This document shows, piece by piece, positions 13,740 to 25,242 of a stretch of 64,000 bases of DNA (position 1 is the first letter of the stretch; each line of letters starts with the position of its first letter). The stretch lies in contig NW_020170423.1 of assembly GCF_000524195.1 (NCBI RefSeq), forward strand, positions 1-64,000, given 5' to 3'. The translations under genes were made by a program, and so were the position numbers. Source of the DNA: Echinococcus granulosus (Eukaryota; Platyhelminthes; Cestoda; Cyclophyllidea; Taeniidae). Below the pieces are notes generated by a model. It did not search any database. It had not been told where the DNA came from and saw only the letters and a list, made by a program, of their open reading frames with translations.

Positions 13740-14586
13740 ATGTTGTTATTTGTTTTGGTTTTCTTGGTTTCGTTTTTGTTTCCCTCATCGACATTCGCCA
13801 TATATTTTCATATAAAAGAGGGCACATCCAAGTGCTTCATCGAGGAGGTACCGGAAGACACCCCTATTGCTGGTAATTGGGATAACGTAATCTACTCTCT
13901 ATTTTGATACGTAGGTACTTATTCAATAGCTGTATTACAAGATGAGAAATTTGTGCGCTCACCCAAACATGGTGTTCATGTGGAAATAAAGGATCCCGAG
14001 GGAAATGTCGTTCTCTCTCGTGTAAGTAGACATTGATAAATTTCGGCAGTTTTCCCCCCTTCCTTGCAGATGTATTCACAAGAGGGTCGGTTTATTATCA
14101 CCTCTCAAACGGCAGGAGAGTACAGCATTTGTCTATCATCAAGCAGCTCTGACTGGACTAAGAGCCTCCTGGTAATTCACAATCCCACACCTAATACGTG
14201 ACTTTAGCGTGTTACCCTCGACATTGCTGTTGGTGACCATGCCCTAAATTTCAAGGAGATAGCATCGAAGGAGGAGCTTAATGAAATCGAGCTTCATATT
14301 CGTCAGTTGCTTGAACAAGTTGCGACTCTTGCGAAAGACCAGGATTTCCAGCGGGTAAGACTTCACTCTCTCTCTCAAGGTCTCTCATGCATTTAAAATA
14401 ATTGGCGTTACTTTTTCATCGTGTTTAATCCTATAGGCCAGAGAAGAGTACTTCCGACGCCTCAGTGAAAGTATTAACAACCGCGTAACGTGGTGGAGCG
14501 TCGCACAAGTCCTCCTCCTCTTTCTTACTGGTTTCTTCCAAATGCGGAACCTGCGCTCCTTTTTTCTGGCCAAAAAGCTGGTGTGA
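13740..14586 (+). CDS. p24 family cargo receptor (TMED4/TMED9, alpha class)
   Basis: Five exons, 13740-13872, 13915-14021, 14070-14171, 14208-14354 and 14437-14586, join in frame to 212 aa, the normal p24 length. The introns are only 42, 48, 36 and 82 bp. The first ATG (13740) opens a signal peptide ([13 protein letters not shown]). A GOLD domain follows, with the expected cysteine pair (KCFIEE and SICLS) and the block [17 protein letters not shown]. Next are a coiled-coil (about residues 130-165), one membrane span ([13 protein letters not shown]) and a cytosolic tail ending FFLAKKLV, which has the FF and dilysine COP signals. The tail closely matches the TMED9 ending, hence the alpha-class call. 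Such proteins cycle between ER and Golgi as oligomers and select cargo for COPII/COPI vesicles. It converges with the MED30-like gene 227 bp away. Confidence 0.93.
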
Positions 14587-14813
14587 TGGGCTTACAATTA
14601 TTTATTTACTTTACATAATACACTCTCAATCACTTCCCCAAATCCCTGTTAATCCACAATTGGTTTGCATGTGCCTCCCCCACTTGTGAGACAAATGAAT
14701 ATGGAAAATCAGTGCCATATTTTTATACGAATGAACACGTGAGTGACAGTCTAAAATTACGTTCATTGAAGTTAGTAGTAGTCATAAGTGTATGCACAAG
14801 AGAGGTGGTGGCA

Positions 14814-15374
14814 TTACTTACTGACAGGATACATCGAGTCGTTTAGCTCCCACAATGCGGACGTGAGGACTTCTCTGTACCTTAAGAGTTCGCTGTCCAC
14901 CTCAGCGATTTTCTTCAGTAGGATTTCGCGCTCAACTTTCAGTTGCAGTGCGTTTTCGTTGTTTATACTCGAATTGGCGGAGACTTCGGGTGCATCTACG
15001 TAGGGTATGATATCTTCAGGATTGTCGATACCGAAAAGGGAGCAGGCCTCCGAGACCGTGTTGAAAGTCTAAGGGAGTTGTCAAAACAAGGATCAGGTTG
15101 CCTGTTTTAGGTAGATAGGAATTAACTCGGTGCCGGCAACTACCTTCTTGACCGTATTTCGGCAGTGTTGGAAGGTCTCGACGCGTTCCTTGAAATTTTT
15201 GGAGAGGTCAGCATTCAAGCGTCGGGTTCCCTGAACATCGCGAATGTTTTCATATACCCGATTTAGTGCCAAGGTGAGATCCCGGATGATACTAGTGGCC
15301 TCAAGAAGAGCTTTTTGTCCCTCCACAGTGTCCGACACAGGGTTACAGGTCTCCGACTTGGGCTTTGTTGAGTC
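14814..15374 (-). CDS. MED30: Mediator complex subunit 30-like
   Basis: Two exons, 15374-15144 and 15068-14814, are joined by a 75-bp GT-AG intron (phase 0) and give 161 aa (human MED30 is 178). The first half is an alpha-helical block (LTLALNRVYENIRDVQGTRR). The second half has the MED30-type PEDIIPYVD motif, then a coiled coil (LLKKIAEVDSELLRYREVL) and the terminal LWELNDSM, parallel to LIWDINAM in vertebrate MED30. Mediator links transcription factors to RNA polymerase II in the nucleus. Odd point: the frame has no ATG before its last few codons. It starts directly after a 3' splice site (GTTAACTTAAAG) with GAC, and the upstream in-frame codons run into TAA without an ATG. The gene lies 79 bp downstream of mS38 on the same strand. 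At the end, GTC-A/GTAAGT also looks like a splice donor, so a short 3' exon is possible. MED30 is recognised from motif order, so moderately sure. Confidence 0.7.
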
Positions 15375-15400
15375 CTTTAAGTTAACAGATAAACCTTAAG
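15375..15400 (-). promoter_or_regulatory. candidate (trans-)splice acceptor before MED30-like ORF
   Basis: On the minus strand this reads CCTTAAGGTTTATCTGTTAACTTAAAG-like sequence ending in AG at 15376-15375, immediately before the first MED30 codon used. The pyrimidine tract is weak. No cis upstream exon with an ATG fits in the 79 bp to the mS38 stop. A spliced leader ending in AUG would join in frame (AUG-GAC-TCA). Confidence 0.4.
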
Positions 15401-15452
15401 GACAGGCACGCACTTGTAGAAAATGATAAAAGGGGAGGGTAGAAGGGGATAA

Positions 15453-15458
15453 TTTATT
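15453..15458 (-). terminator. AATAAA overlapping the mS38 stop codon
   Basis: On the minus strand the end of mS38 reads AAA-TAA-ATT, so the canonical poly(A) signal AATAAA overlaps its stop. This places 3' processing of the upstream gene in the short interval before the MED30-like ORF, as in compact polycistronic units. Confidence 0.5.
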
Positions 15459-15915
15459 TGCATTTAAGACCTCCACGAGAGGACAAAATATCTACATAGT
15501 AGCCAGAACGGCGCGCGAACATGAGCCGTTGCTCAACTTTAGCCGCGGGATCCCAGGCTTCAGTGCGACGTCGCCAAAGTTCAAGCAATTCCTGTAGCTT
15601 GTGCTCAGCTTTCCTCTCACGTTGCATCTGGAATTTGCGAATAAGGGAGGCAAACTTTTTTCGCCACTTTCTGCGCTTGTGTTTTTTCATTTTTCGACGA
15701 CGGTTCTGAATGTCATTGACACATTTGTATTCACCTTCACTTTCAGGGGGAGGCAAAATAAGCGGATCAAAAAACAAGCCAGTAGGGAGTCGAAGAAAAT
15801 TTTTGTATGAAATCATGTGATCATCAGGCTGAGATGGGACAGAGTGCGGGAAAATATTGGGGGATATTATACGGAGTGGCAAGGTACAGGAATAGCTGTT
15901 GGTTCCCACCGTCAT
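15454..15915 (-). CDS. AURKAIP1: mitochondrial small ribosomal subunit protein mS38 (AURKAIP1/COX24 domain)
   Basis: Single open frame of 153 aa from the ATG at 15915. The C-terminal half holds the signature RRRKMKKHKRRKWRKKF (about residues 72-88). This is the highly basic KMxKHK...RRKR block of the COX24/AURKAIP1 family, followed by a charged helix and a short tail. In known members this block binds the mitoribosomal small-subunit RNA. The N-terminal half (PSQPDDHMISYKNFLRLPTG) is less conserved. The reading frame is open for about 17 codons upstream of the ATG without another Met, so an earlier start through a 5' exon cannot be excluded. It is followed at short distance on the same strand by the MED30-like gene. 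Confidence 0.8.
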   Translation of the reverse strand: MTVGTNSYSCTLPLRIISPNIFPHSVPSQPDDHMISYKNFLRLPTGLFFDPLILPPPESEGEYKCVNDIQNRRRKMKKHKRRKWRKKFASLIRKFQMQRERKAEHKLQELLELWRRRTEAWDPAAKVEQRLMFARRSGYYVDILSSRGGLKCK

Positions 15916-18900
15916 CCGGTACTCAGGAAGTCTGCTGGTCGTGGCGCAAAGACATTTTTGTAAATTTACTATAATACGTTAGCGAGACAGAGAAGCTTAC
16001 AAAATAATCGAGGCTTAAGCAATCGATTAACCAGAAGCATGTTTTGTAGGCTATTTCGCTGCTGCCCCAGGTAACTAGCTAATTACTTTCAAGCTTTCCT
16101 AAAGCGAATCATCATAACCAGTGCTTATAAATGTTAAATACAAAACAATTTATAAGTGTCTCTTAGGGCGTGTAGGGTTTACAATTTAATCGAAATATTA
16201 CAAAACTTTTTGCAGGCTTGGTGGTGAATAAATACCCAAAATTTGATAGATGTTGTATGCTGAAATTCGGTTTGTGTATTACCTATAAAACTTTGCAATA
16301 AAAGTCACGCTTGTGTTATGTGATGTAGCTTTCAATTTGTTTTAAATGTTGTTCTCTTTTGATTTTTATTGGAAGCATGTTTACTGTCGGACAAATTGCT
16401 TATTGAACCACATACACTGAAATTTGTTTAGATAAGACTGTTTTGTTTATTAAACTATGTTTATGGAGTAAGAAGATCAATACTTGGTCATAATTTTGGT
16501 TCGGAAGTAATCTACATAAACTGACTCGAGGCGGATTAACTACGTTGGACTTTAAAATGTACCACCACATCTGCAGTACAAACATACCATCAATTAAACA
16601 ATGATTTTTTTATTTGAGACCTTTTAAATGATGCAGAAGGGTGCTTGCATTTGTTAGCTGCCAATCTCTACCACTGCACAAGTTCAATGTCTGTTTTACA
16701 ATTAACTCCAATCCCTCTCCAGCATGACCCAATAATTGAAGTTCGCTGAATTATCTTCGTTTTATTCTTAAGTCCCTTGGATTGGGAAAACTGACTATAG
16801 GTTGGTACTTAATACCGTGCAGCATAATCTTTCATGATTTATCCAAGCCCTATTGTCAATCGGTGTCCCTCTTCATGTCGGAAAACGCTGACTAGGTCAA
16901 TTTGATCTGACAGCTTGCCATTTAAAAGGCCCATCCAAACAAACGCGTATTAAATCCCATTATATTGTAACATCCAGGCATTCCGAACAATATTCTGCCC
17001 TTTTTACTCCGACAATGTCATCATTATTTAGCAATGATTAACTACGGGGGAATATTCAAATGGTCGATTTCGGTTTTGGAGGTTATAAGAGAATTAAGAA
17101 AATGATATAACAAAGGAAACCGGTAATCTTGCAGACTTTTCGATTTGACATACGCGAACTATCGTGTGTACTTTTGCACACACAAGTATTCTAGCTTTTG
17201 ACGCAGGATGCTTTAGAAATGGATTAAGCAAGGTGATGATCACCCTATCCGATTACATTGTCGTCTCTGTGTTTTTGAATGGAACCTAAACAAGTCTGTC
17301 AGTCGATTTGTTAGGAGTTGGTGATTCTACAATTTACTTGATATTGTGTGCACACTTTCAGTGATTATAGGTTGAGGGTGTGGGGGAGAGGAGGGTGCTG
17401 TGACCACACCCAGGCCTGGTAATGACAAGACACGTACGCCGGTAAATTTCTTTGTTCGTATGACCGTTGCATTGCGGTGAGACCACACCCATATAGTGGT
17501 GTGGTGGGACCAAAATAGACTCAAAACAAAGTTTCAGTTCCGTCAGTGTTTCTCTTTGTGTATCACATAGGAGGAAGGCAGTTCAGCGACATGATACCGC
17601 ATCGCCGATGGAGAATTGCAATCAAATAGATGCGCATTTCACTTGTCAGCTAGTGGGCTTGTTTCCCGTACAGTTGACTCAATTTAAGCTTTTTAATTTA
17701 AATTGCATTTGAGAAGTTTTAACGAGGAGCTATTGTAGTACGCTGGTTGGTTGTTTAACTCTCGGCTTTGGCAAAGGAGCCATTTAGGTACCCCCGACCT
17801 TTTATTTTCGGCGGATGAGCTGGCCCCTGAGCCATACCAGTTGCTCTATACTCTACTGTATGTTCCGGCCGAGACTTATGCCTTCTTCTGTCTTCAGGGC
17901 AGTATTGGAGCTCGAAACACAACAAACTGGTCAGTGTATACACACGGGATTGGCATTTCCTGTTTTAAAAGTTAGATGTCTGCAGATAAAGAGCACACCC
18001 TTTGAAGTAGAGGGAGGTTGTTTTCAACCACGGAAGAGCGTTTTCAAGGCGGACTGAAATTTTCAACGAGGGGTGTCAAGCATCACCCCCACTGAACTCA
18101 AGGCTAAAAATGGCTACACCGCGGTTTCTGTCATTCTACTGCCGAGTAAATATTTGTGCCTCCTTATTCCTCTCACACAATGTGTATGCGGTTAATGGAG
18201 ACACTTTGACAGGTGCATTTTACGAGACAAAAGAACAGTGGGCACACAATTATTGGTTCGTTTGGTGACTCAGGCTTCGGTTGTAAATTGCAACCAGCCA
18301 GGGTGTAGTTAACTTGTCAACCTGACTTTGAATGTTATGCAAATAACTGCGGTTCCGCACCTCTACCACAAGGACTTGAGACGTAAACACACCCAAATAC
18401 ACATGAACTTTTAAGGCAATCTGTTGGTGTGACAAGAGAGTCATCTACCCTTTGCATTACCCCGAGACCATCCTGAAGAAGAATACGTATTACTTGGGGA
18501 GATAATGTATTGTCTACCTACAGAAGGGTTGGGAGGGCTACTGGGACGGTCTGAAGGCCAGACCACACGTCAAGCACACAAAATGACGGAGCGCCTAATT
18601 GACTTGTTACAAAAACCGAGAGTTAAACAAGCAGCCAAGGTATTGAGTTGCCCCTCTACTCTTTTGAGTGCCGTCTCTGTCGCTCTCCTTGGTCGATCTC
18701 CCGCGTCAACCATCGGAATCCCATGGAGCTGGGGTGACACTTAAGCACAACATTACTCATCCCTCTTGGGAATTTACACTGGATCCAGAGGTTCATCCTG
18801 TCTGGAAGCTGTATTAGGGGACGGAAGAATGTGCTGGCCATCACAGGCTAGTCACACGATCCCTGGCCTAAAGCAAGATCATATAACCTAGTACCGTGGT

Positions 18901-19651
18901 GGCTGGGCTTTTGAGTCTGCACCACCTTGCCACTTTATTCTTACATCGGTTCTGCCCAGCCACACCCAAGTTCCATGCAGCTGGTAGAGAGGTGAGGGCG
19001 GCGTCACGTGTCAACTTAATGGCCACCTTCATACAGGTGCCGCAGACATCGCCGTGGTCATAACTACTTTTGGCCTAATCAAAACAAAATACGACTTTAT
19101 TTGGCACCCGCGATCTCCTTCGGATTATCCACGCAACTACTGCCCTAATCACCTCACGTTCTTGTCCTTCAAGAACCTGGAGAGGCTCCAAAGGGTTCTA
19201 GCTCAGCCCGTAAAGTGGACTACGGGGACCTGATCAACCCAAAGTCTACGACGTTGACATCAAAAGAACCTCAATGCTGATTGACTTTGAGCACGTCAAT
19301 TACATTTGGCGTATGACTCGAGATTCAGATGATCCACCTCAAAGCACTTCGCCGGCTTTTAACACCCTGTAAATCGTCAGCCTCGCCGTCTTGTACAAAA
19401 AGCACCTGACTTGGCAAACAATTAAGGTGCCGGCTAGGTGCTAGCAAGTGAGCATGTGATCCCGCAGAGGAATGCTAAGGTCAAGCTTCGATGACGTGAA
19501 AATGGGATATTTCTCACCTTCTTGAGAATTTTTCAGGACCGAAAAGGACTTAAAGTTCATTTAAGCTGTTACAAAAGGCGCTTTCAATTAACAAAATAGG
19601 ATGATTACAATGACAAAATGTTAATTAATGGCCTTTTTATAAGGGGCGAGT
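15916..19651. other. gene-free interval with decayed coding-like segment
   Basis: AT-rich up to about 17.7 kb with no supported exon. From about 18.5 to 19.4 kb coding-like but interrupted frames occur (separate entry). A short match to the interspersed repeat lies near 17745-17790 (TTTAACTCTCGGCTTTGGC). Confidence 0.5.
18505..19380 (+). pseudogene. possible decayed coding sequence, family not recognised
   Basis: Three plus-strand frames carry protein-like stretches interrupted by stops. One begins near 18585 (LIDLLQKPRVKQAAKVL). One lies around 19060-19200 (TKYDFIWHPRSPSDYP). A third, around 19225-19370, reads YGDLINPKVYDVDIKRTSM and then NYIWRMTRDSDDPPQ. No splice sites join them cleanly. 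I cannot name a family. It may be a relic of a gene or retroelement, or chance. Confidence 0.2.
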
Positions 19652-21317
19652 CTATTGAATGACACTGAGCTTCCTTCCAACAGATGTGAACGCGTCAATG
19701 GCCTTTATTATTTGCTCTTGGCTGTGTGCCGCGGAGATCTGGACACGTATGCGAGCTTTACCCTTGGGCACAACCGGATAGCTGAAGCCGATCACGTAAA
19801 TGCCGTGTTCTAGATTAACGAAAACAAAGTAATATCAGCAGAAGTTTAAAAAGCATGTACTTAGATGCCTGTAAATAATACATACGCAGCATTGCATCGG
19901 CGAATTGAGCAGCCAAACGAGCGTCTCCAAGCATTACTGGGGCGATAGGATGGCAATAATCACCCTGTAAAATTTGAAATGGAATTATAAGTCATTTTTA
20001 AATACCTTTAAAAAAGAGTAAGACTTCAACGTACAGAAAGCTTGAAACCACGCTCGGTCATTGTGTCACGGAAGAGTTTGACATTGGCATGCAGCTTTTG
20101 AGGCAGGTTAGAGCTCTCGATGAGAAGGTCGAATGCTCCCAAGGCTGCACCAACGACGGCAGGTGGAAGACTGTTGGAGAAGAGATAAGGTCGGCCGCGC
20201 TGACGAAGGAGTGCAACGAGTTCCTTTGAGCCGGTAGTGTAACCACCAGAAGCGCCACCCATCGCCTTACCCAGGGTTGAGTTTATTATGGTCACTTTGC
20301 CTTGCAATCCATAGTACTCCTCAGTTCCACGACCCGTCTCCCCGAAGAAGCCAGTAGCATGGCATTCATCGATGAAGGTGATGGCCTTATGCTCTTCCGC
20401 CAACTCCAGAATTTGCCTAAACAGGTTGGTACGTAAGTCAATGATGGGAGAGAAGATACTAACACTAAAATATATGCTAAACACTCACGGGAGTTTAGCA
20501 ATGTCACCATCCATGCTAAACACACCATCGGTGGCGATCAATTTGACACGGCAATCTTTAGCCTCCTCAAGGCAGCGCTCAAGATCTTTCATATCACCGT
20601 GAAGATATCGGAAACGTTTAGCGCGGCACAAACGAATGCCATCGATGATTGAAGCATGGTTCAGCTCGTCGGAGATAACACAGTCCTCAGGAGTGAGAAG
20701 AGTTTCAAAGATGGCTGCATTGGCATCGAAACAGCTTGGGAAAAGAATGCTGTCTTCGCGGCCATGAAAATGGGCAATCTTCTGCTCAAGCTTCTTATGA
20801 ATGTCGGTGGTACCGCAAATGAAACGAACTGAACTCATTCCCGCCCCATGGGTTTTGAGGCATTGGGCGGCAGATTCAACTACACGAGGGTGACTCTATC
20901 GAGAAATGGTCAAAAGGCAAGAAAACTTACGGCAAGACCGAGATAGTTATTCGCGCAGAAGTTAATAATATCACCTTTCATGCCTTCGACGGAAACATCG
21001 GCGGCCTGTGGACTAGTAATAACGCGTTCTGTTTTCCATGTACCGGCAGCTTTGATGCCGTCAAGTTCCTTTGTGATTAGTGATTGCACAGCGGCGGCAG
21101 CAGAGGAACATCTTTTTGGGACGAGTGAAAGCGCAGAGCCAAGGCCAACTACAAGTAAAAAGTATGAGTACGAAAAAGGTTTGTTGAAACACACATCTCC
21201 AGTTTACAAAAAAAATATTGTCGAAAAGTTCAAGTGTTCGATGTTATAAAGTCAATACGCAAATACTCTTATATGGTTAAAGAAAATCGTTGTACGGGAG
21301 GTGCGCAGAGAGAGCAT
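19652..21317 (-). CDS. GCAT: glycine C-acetyltransferase (2-amino-3-ketobutyrate CoA ligase), mitochondrial
   Basis: Six exons: 21317-21296, 21148-20931, 20895-20489, 20416-20035, 19964-19886 and 19809-19652. They join in frame to 421 aa (human GCAT 419). This is a PLP enzyme of the alpha-oxoamine synthase family. It converts 2-amino-3-oxobutyrate plus CoA to glycine and acetyl-CoA in mitochondrial threonine breakdown. Visible landmarks are the substrate-loop [27 protein letters not shown], the PLP-facing [11 protein letters not shown], the catalytic lysine in [14 protein letters not shown], and the C-terminal [20 protein letters not shown]. The N-terminus (MLSLRTS, then SLVPKRCSS) looks like a mitochondrial presequence. 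Exon 1 is the weakest part, since its donor is poor (C/GTACAA), though its phase fits. All other introns are clear GT-AG and short (36-146 bp). Confidence 0.93.
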
Positions 21318-24300
21318 CGCTTTGAACCACGGAAATCAGCTAAAGAGCGTCCTGGGAACCACTGAAACACGATTGTGACCCAAGGTTATTTTTATATACG
21401 GATCCGCCAATACAAACAAACTTGAGGACAAGCAAAACAAAAATAAAGCACAGTGATTTTGTGCTGCTTAGTGTTTTCCACGTTAACAAAGTAGGTGGTG
21501 GTACCATCTTTTAAAGTTACCCACCATCAGACTACTTTGTTTTAGTGTCATTTTAGTTTAAGCATTAATAAAGATACATTTGATAATATTCTTGTTAATA
21601 GCGGTTCTGTAGAAGACAATTCGGGTCCAAATATGTAAATTAGCAACGAGTTAATTCTGGCTGTGCTATTTTCACCCCTTCGTCATTTTAAATGACATCC
21701 TCGATACAAGTTTTCAAGACGCTGTGAATTAGGATGACTATAGATTGAACAATCAAAAGAAAGTCTGCAACTTATAGTGTTTTTTCACGGAAAACGTACT
21801 ATTATTAGCAACTATCTATAGATTTTCTACTGCTATTGTTTGTTATTTGAGGGTTAATGTGGCGCCCCGATCCATCTCTAAAGTGGTAAGAAGCCATGGT
21901 AGTATGGCTGAAGACATGCTACCGACGTAGAGAAGAGCTAAGAGTAATGACATATCTCGGAGGATGCGCGACTGAGTGGAAGTACAATCTAAGCAGTTTT
22001 AACTGCCTGTGTATTCAAAAGCAGTGTTAAGCAAACTTTTGGAGCATTACATCGCACCCTCTCCCTTTTGATATTTGATACGAGGCATCTAATCTCTTTT
22101 CGATGGCTGAAATCACCCTATCGTTTTTCGAAATTAGCCTCAGCTAAAAATCAGATTTAAGTAGAAATTTGCATACTGGCCAAATTCATGGCTCCATTAG
22201 CACCGTGATTAAGATCAGAGGATAAAGAAAAGTCTTCAAGAATGTTTGTGCTTTCAAAGTGCATTTTGGAATAAAATCTTTATTTGAAAGTATAGAGGTG
22301 AAACAGCTGTTTACGTATCACATTACTGGCCTGTGTGGTGCCATTTAAGTAACTCTAGACCGCATTAACTTTCAACACAGAAATAAAACTTTCATCCTCG
22401 GATGCGGCCATCAATATTTATAAATTTGGGGATTTTCGTGACTTTTACTTCTCTTTGGGATATGAAGAGGGGAACCTACTGGCAAATGATACTGCAACAT
22501 GACGTGGGAAAAAGAATTTGACCATCTCCAGACTGGCTGTGCTTGCCTTGCTAAACTACCCCGAGATGGAGTTGTAGCGCCACGAATAAGTGGACTAAAT
22601 CTGGTCATTTCTTACTCCTGACTAGTGATGCATGCCCCTGGGAAGGGATCTCACTGACACGGTTCATCGCACTCCTGAATTGTCCAGAGGCGGGAAAAGA
22701 GGGACAGGAGTGGGTGATGGGAGAAGGCGAAAGGAAAGAAGGGGCAAGGGATGGTGGTGGTGCAAAGTCGAAGGGAATGAAGAAAACCATTGGACATGCC
22801 AACTGTTACCGGAAATTGAATAGCCGCCGTAACCAATGAAAATTTCCGCTCCACTTAAAAGCGTTTTCTAACAAACCAACCGCTTCACCTCCTCGTATCA
22901 GCGGCTAATGAAATTTAATTCCACCGACTAGGGTAATTTCAAGGGTTCTTGCAATTTTATGATGCCTTTCAAACAAAATAACCCTTCAACCATTCTCAAT
23001 GAATGAAGTGAAGTACTACGTGAAAAAATCGGAGAGCTCGCGCAGTTAAGTACAAAGTTAAGCATAAATTAAATCTCTTTTATGTGTGGTTCGTCTTCTG
23101 TTTCGACCATCAAAACGCACCCAGTGGTTTAAAAACCGCTCACGAGTTAAGAACAGTGAGCATTAAATTTGCATGAAGGTAAGAAGGCGTTTGATCCCAA
23201 CGCCATTTATGCATTCCATCGACCACATTTCATCTCGAGTTTTGTATCCCCTCCGGTAACAGTCCACTTAGGGCCCCGCCAATGTATATCCGCTGGGCAG
23301 TGTAGGCTCTGGGCCATGGCAGTATCTTTCGAGCCCTTCTGTTTGTCAACACTATATATTCTGCAGGAGTAGTATGTTTTCTTTCGTCGTCACGGCAATC
23401 TCGGAGCACTACAGCATCATTCAATGATTTAAAGTAGCTTTATGGAGCTACTATTCTACCTCTGTCCCTCTATTCCTCATCCAGCCCCCTGCTTGGGTAT
23501 TATTAAGCCACGGCAGGTGTAGAGAAGGTACCATGGTACCATGCATATTTACACAGGGAACACAGGAAGCTCTAGTTTAAGCGATGTGCCACTTCAGTTC
23601 TGGAGAGCCAAGCGATTGGGTTGAGTGACAGGTCACTGCATTCACTAGCCTTTACTGTCCGATCCTCTCTACATTTCAGCTGCCTGCAACGGCTACGTTC
23701 CTGGTTCACTGTAGAGATTTGGCAACTAGCCAAAAAAGGGATTTTTTTTACTGGGGTATTTTCCACTCATCACCGCCACCAAACTGGAGTTCCGAGTTCT
23801 CCTGAAGTTGACGTAAGACATACCAGTTGTGAAAGAAGGATTACTATCAGCTTAAAGGAGAACTGGAAGGCTAGAATCAGGCTGCTTTGACTGCTCTGTC
23901 AAAGCGGCAGTACAAACCACAGTGCATGAGGATCCAGCGTAGGTAAATGTACATTTGAAAGAATCCTGCAGGCAAAGTAAAGCCAATGAGTCATTTTGGG
24001 AACTTTTTTTGCAAATGGCCCATTGATACACCAACTTGTTCACTGCACCTCTCAACGGCTTTGCCTTCCTGTCAAAAGCAGCCTAATTTGAAGACTTCAA
24101 GTCTTCTGGAAGCTGAAATTCAAGGCCAACGATGAACCACACCTAATCAATGCGCAACAAACTGATTTTCAGTGCTTCCTGACAACTTGACACGTTGTCA
24201 CATCAATGGTAACGCCCCAATTCGATGAATGGAATAGTTCGAGGTAAAATTTTTTGTCGATAGCAGAGGATGATGCATTTTCATGGTGGATATTCTCTTG

Positions 24301-25140
24301 TATTATCAGTAGAAGAAGACGGTAAATTTAGTCCGCTGTTCAGGCACGAAACCATTCAATTTAGCCTCCACATCAAAAGAAGCTCTCCAGTTGAGAGTAA
24401 ATGTCCTGTAACGCACGGAAGAATAAAAAGAATCCGATTTTGGTACTTGTAAAGAAGGAAAAGTGTTGTTTAATGAAGTAGAAAGTCAAACTTACTGATG
24501 CGTCGATAATGCTATGCCGCGATGTAATCCCGGAATCACCCCACCCATCCACCCTACCACTCCATCCCCTCCTAAGCAGTCTTCTAATTAAACTGTACAA
24601 AAGACAGTATTTCTACCATACTTAAAAATTATTACATTAGGAAGAATTACGTACGATAAAAACACACATGCAAAAGGAGAGGAATGAAACAAATGAGAGG
24701 GATTACGGCCCAATTGTTTAATTAAAGGCACTACCAAGTTTCCACCAATGATGAACTACTCAAACGACAGCTACAGGAGGCTTTGAAAAGAGAAGAAAAT
24801 TGCTGTGACCTCAGTGAAATCTTTAAAAGCCATTCCCCTTTTGGTTTTGATCCAAAAAGTCGAGGAACTAGCCACCTCAATAAGGGGAGGGGGAGGAGGG
24901 GAGATGGGAAAATGTAACTTCAACTTGTCACCTCGTATTTGCAGCCTCGTAAAGCAGCATATCTTGAAATGTGCTCGTTCACATTACAGGTGTTAGATCA
25001 GCTGGTGTTAGATCAGCTTCCAATTCACTGCTCCTCGCGGCACCTGGCGAATACGGGAGGGGCGATAGACCGTAGCAATGAAATTCCCACTCCCTCCACG
25101 CCCCTCTCCAGCCTCACGCGTTTATGCATCGCCTACAAAA

Positions 25141-25242
25141 AGGAGGAGGAGGAGGAGGAGGAGGAGGAGGGGGAGGAGGAGGAGGAGGAGGAGGAGGAGG
25201 AGGAGGAGGAGGAGGAGGAGGAGGAGGAGGAGGAGGAGGAGA
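25141..25242. repeat. (GGA)n homopurine tract
   Basis: About 100 bp of nearly perfect GGA trinucleotides with one extra-G interruption. It is a mirror-symmetric homopurine strand, so triplex (H-DNA) formation is possible in principle. The poly-Glu frame across it is a by-product. Confidence 0.95.

Noticed and set aside
14600..14815. Extra 3' exon for the MED30-like gene after the GTAAGT at its end
   Set aside because: The frame continues open, but the sequence already ends where MED30 proteins end. The extension has no recognisable similarity, so the stop at 14814 was preferred.
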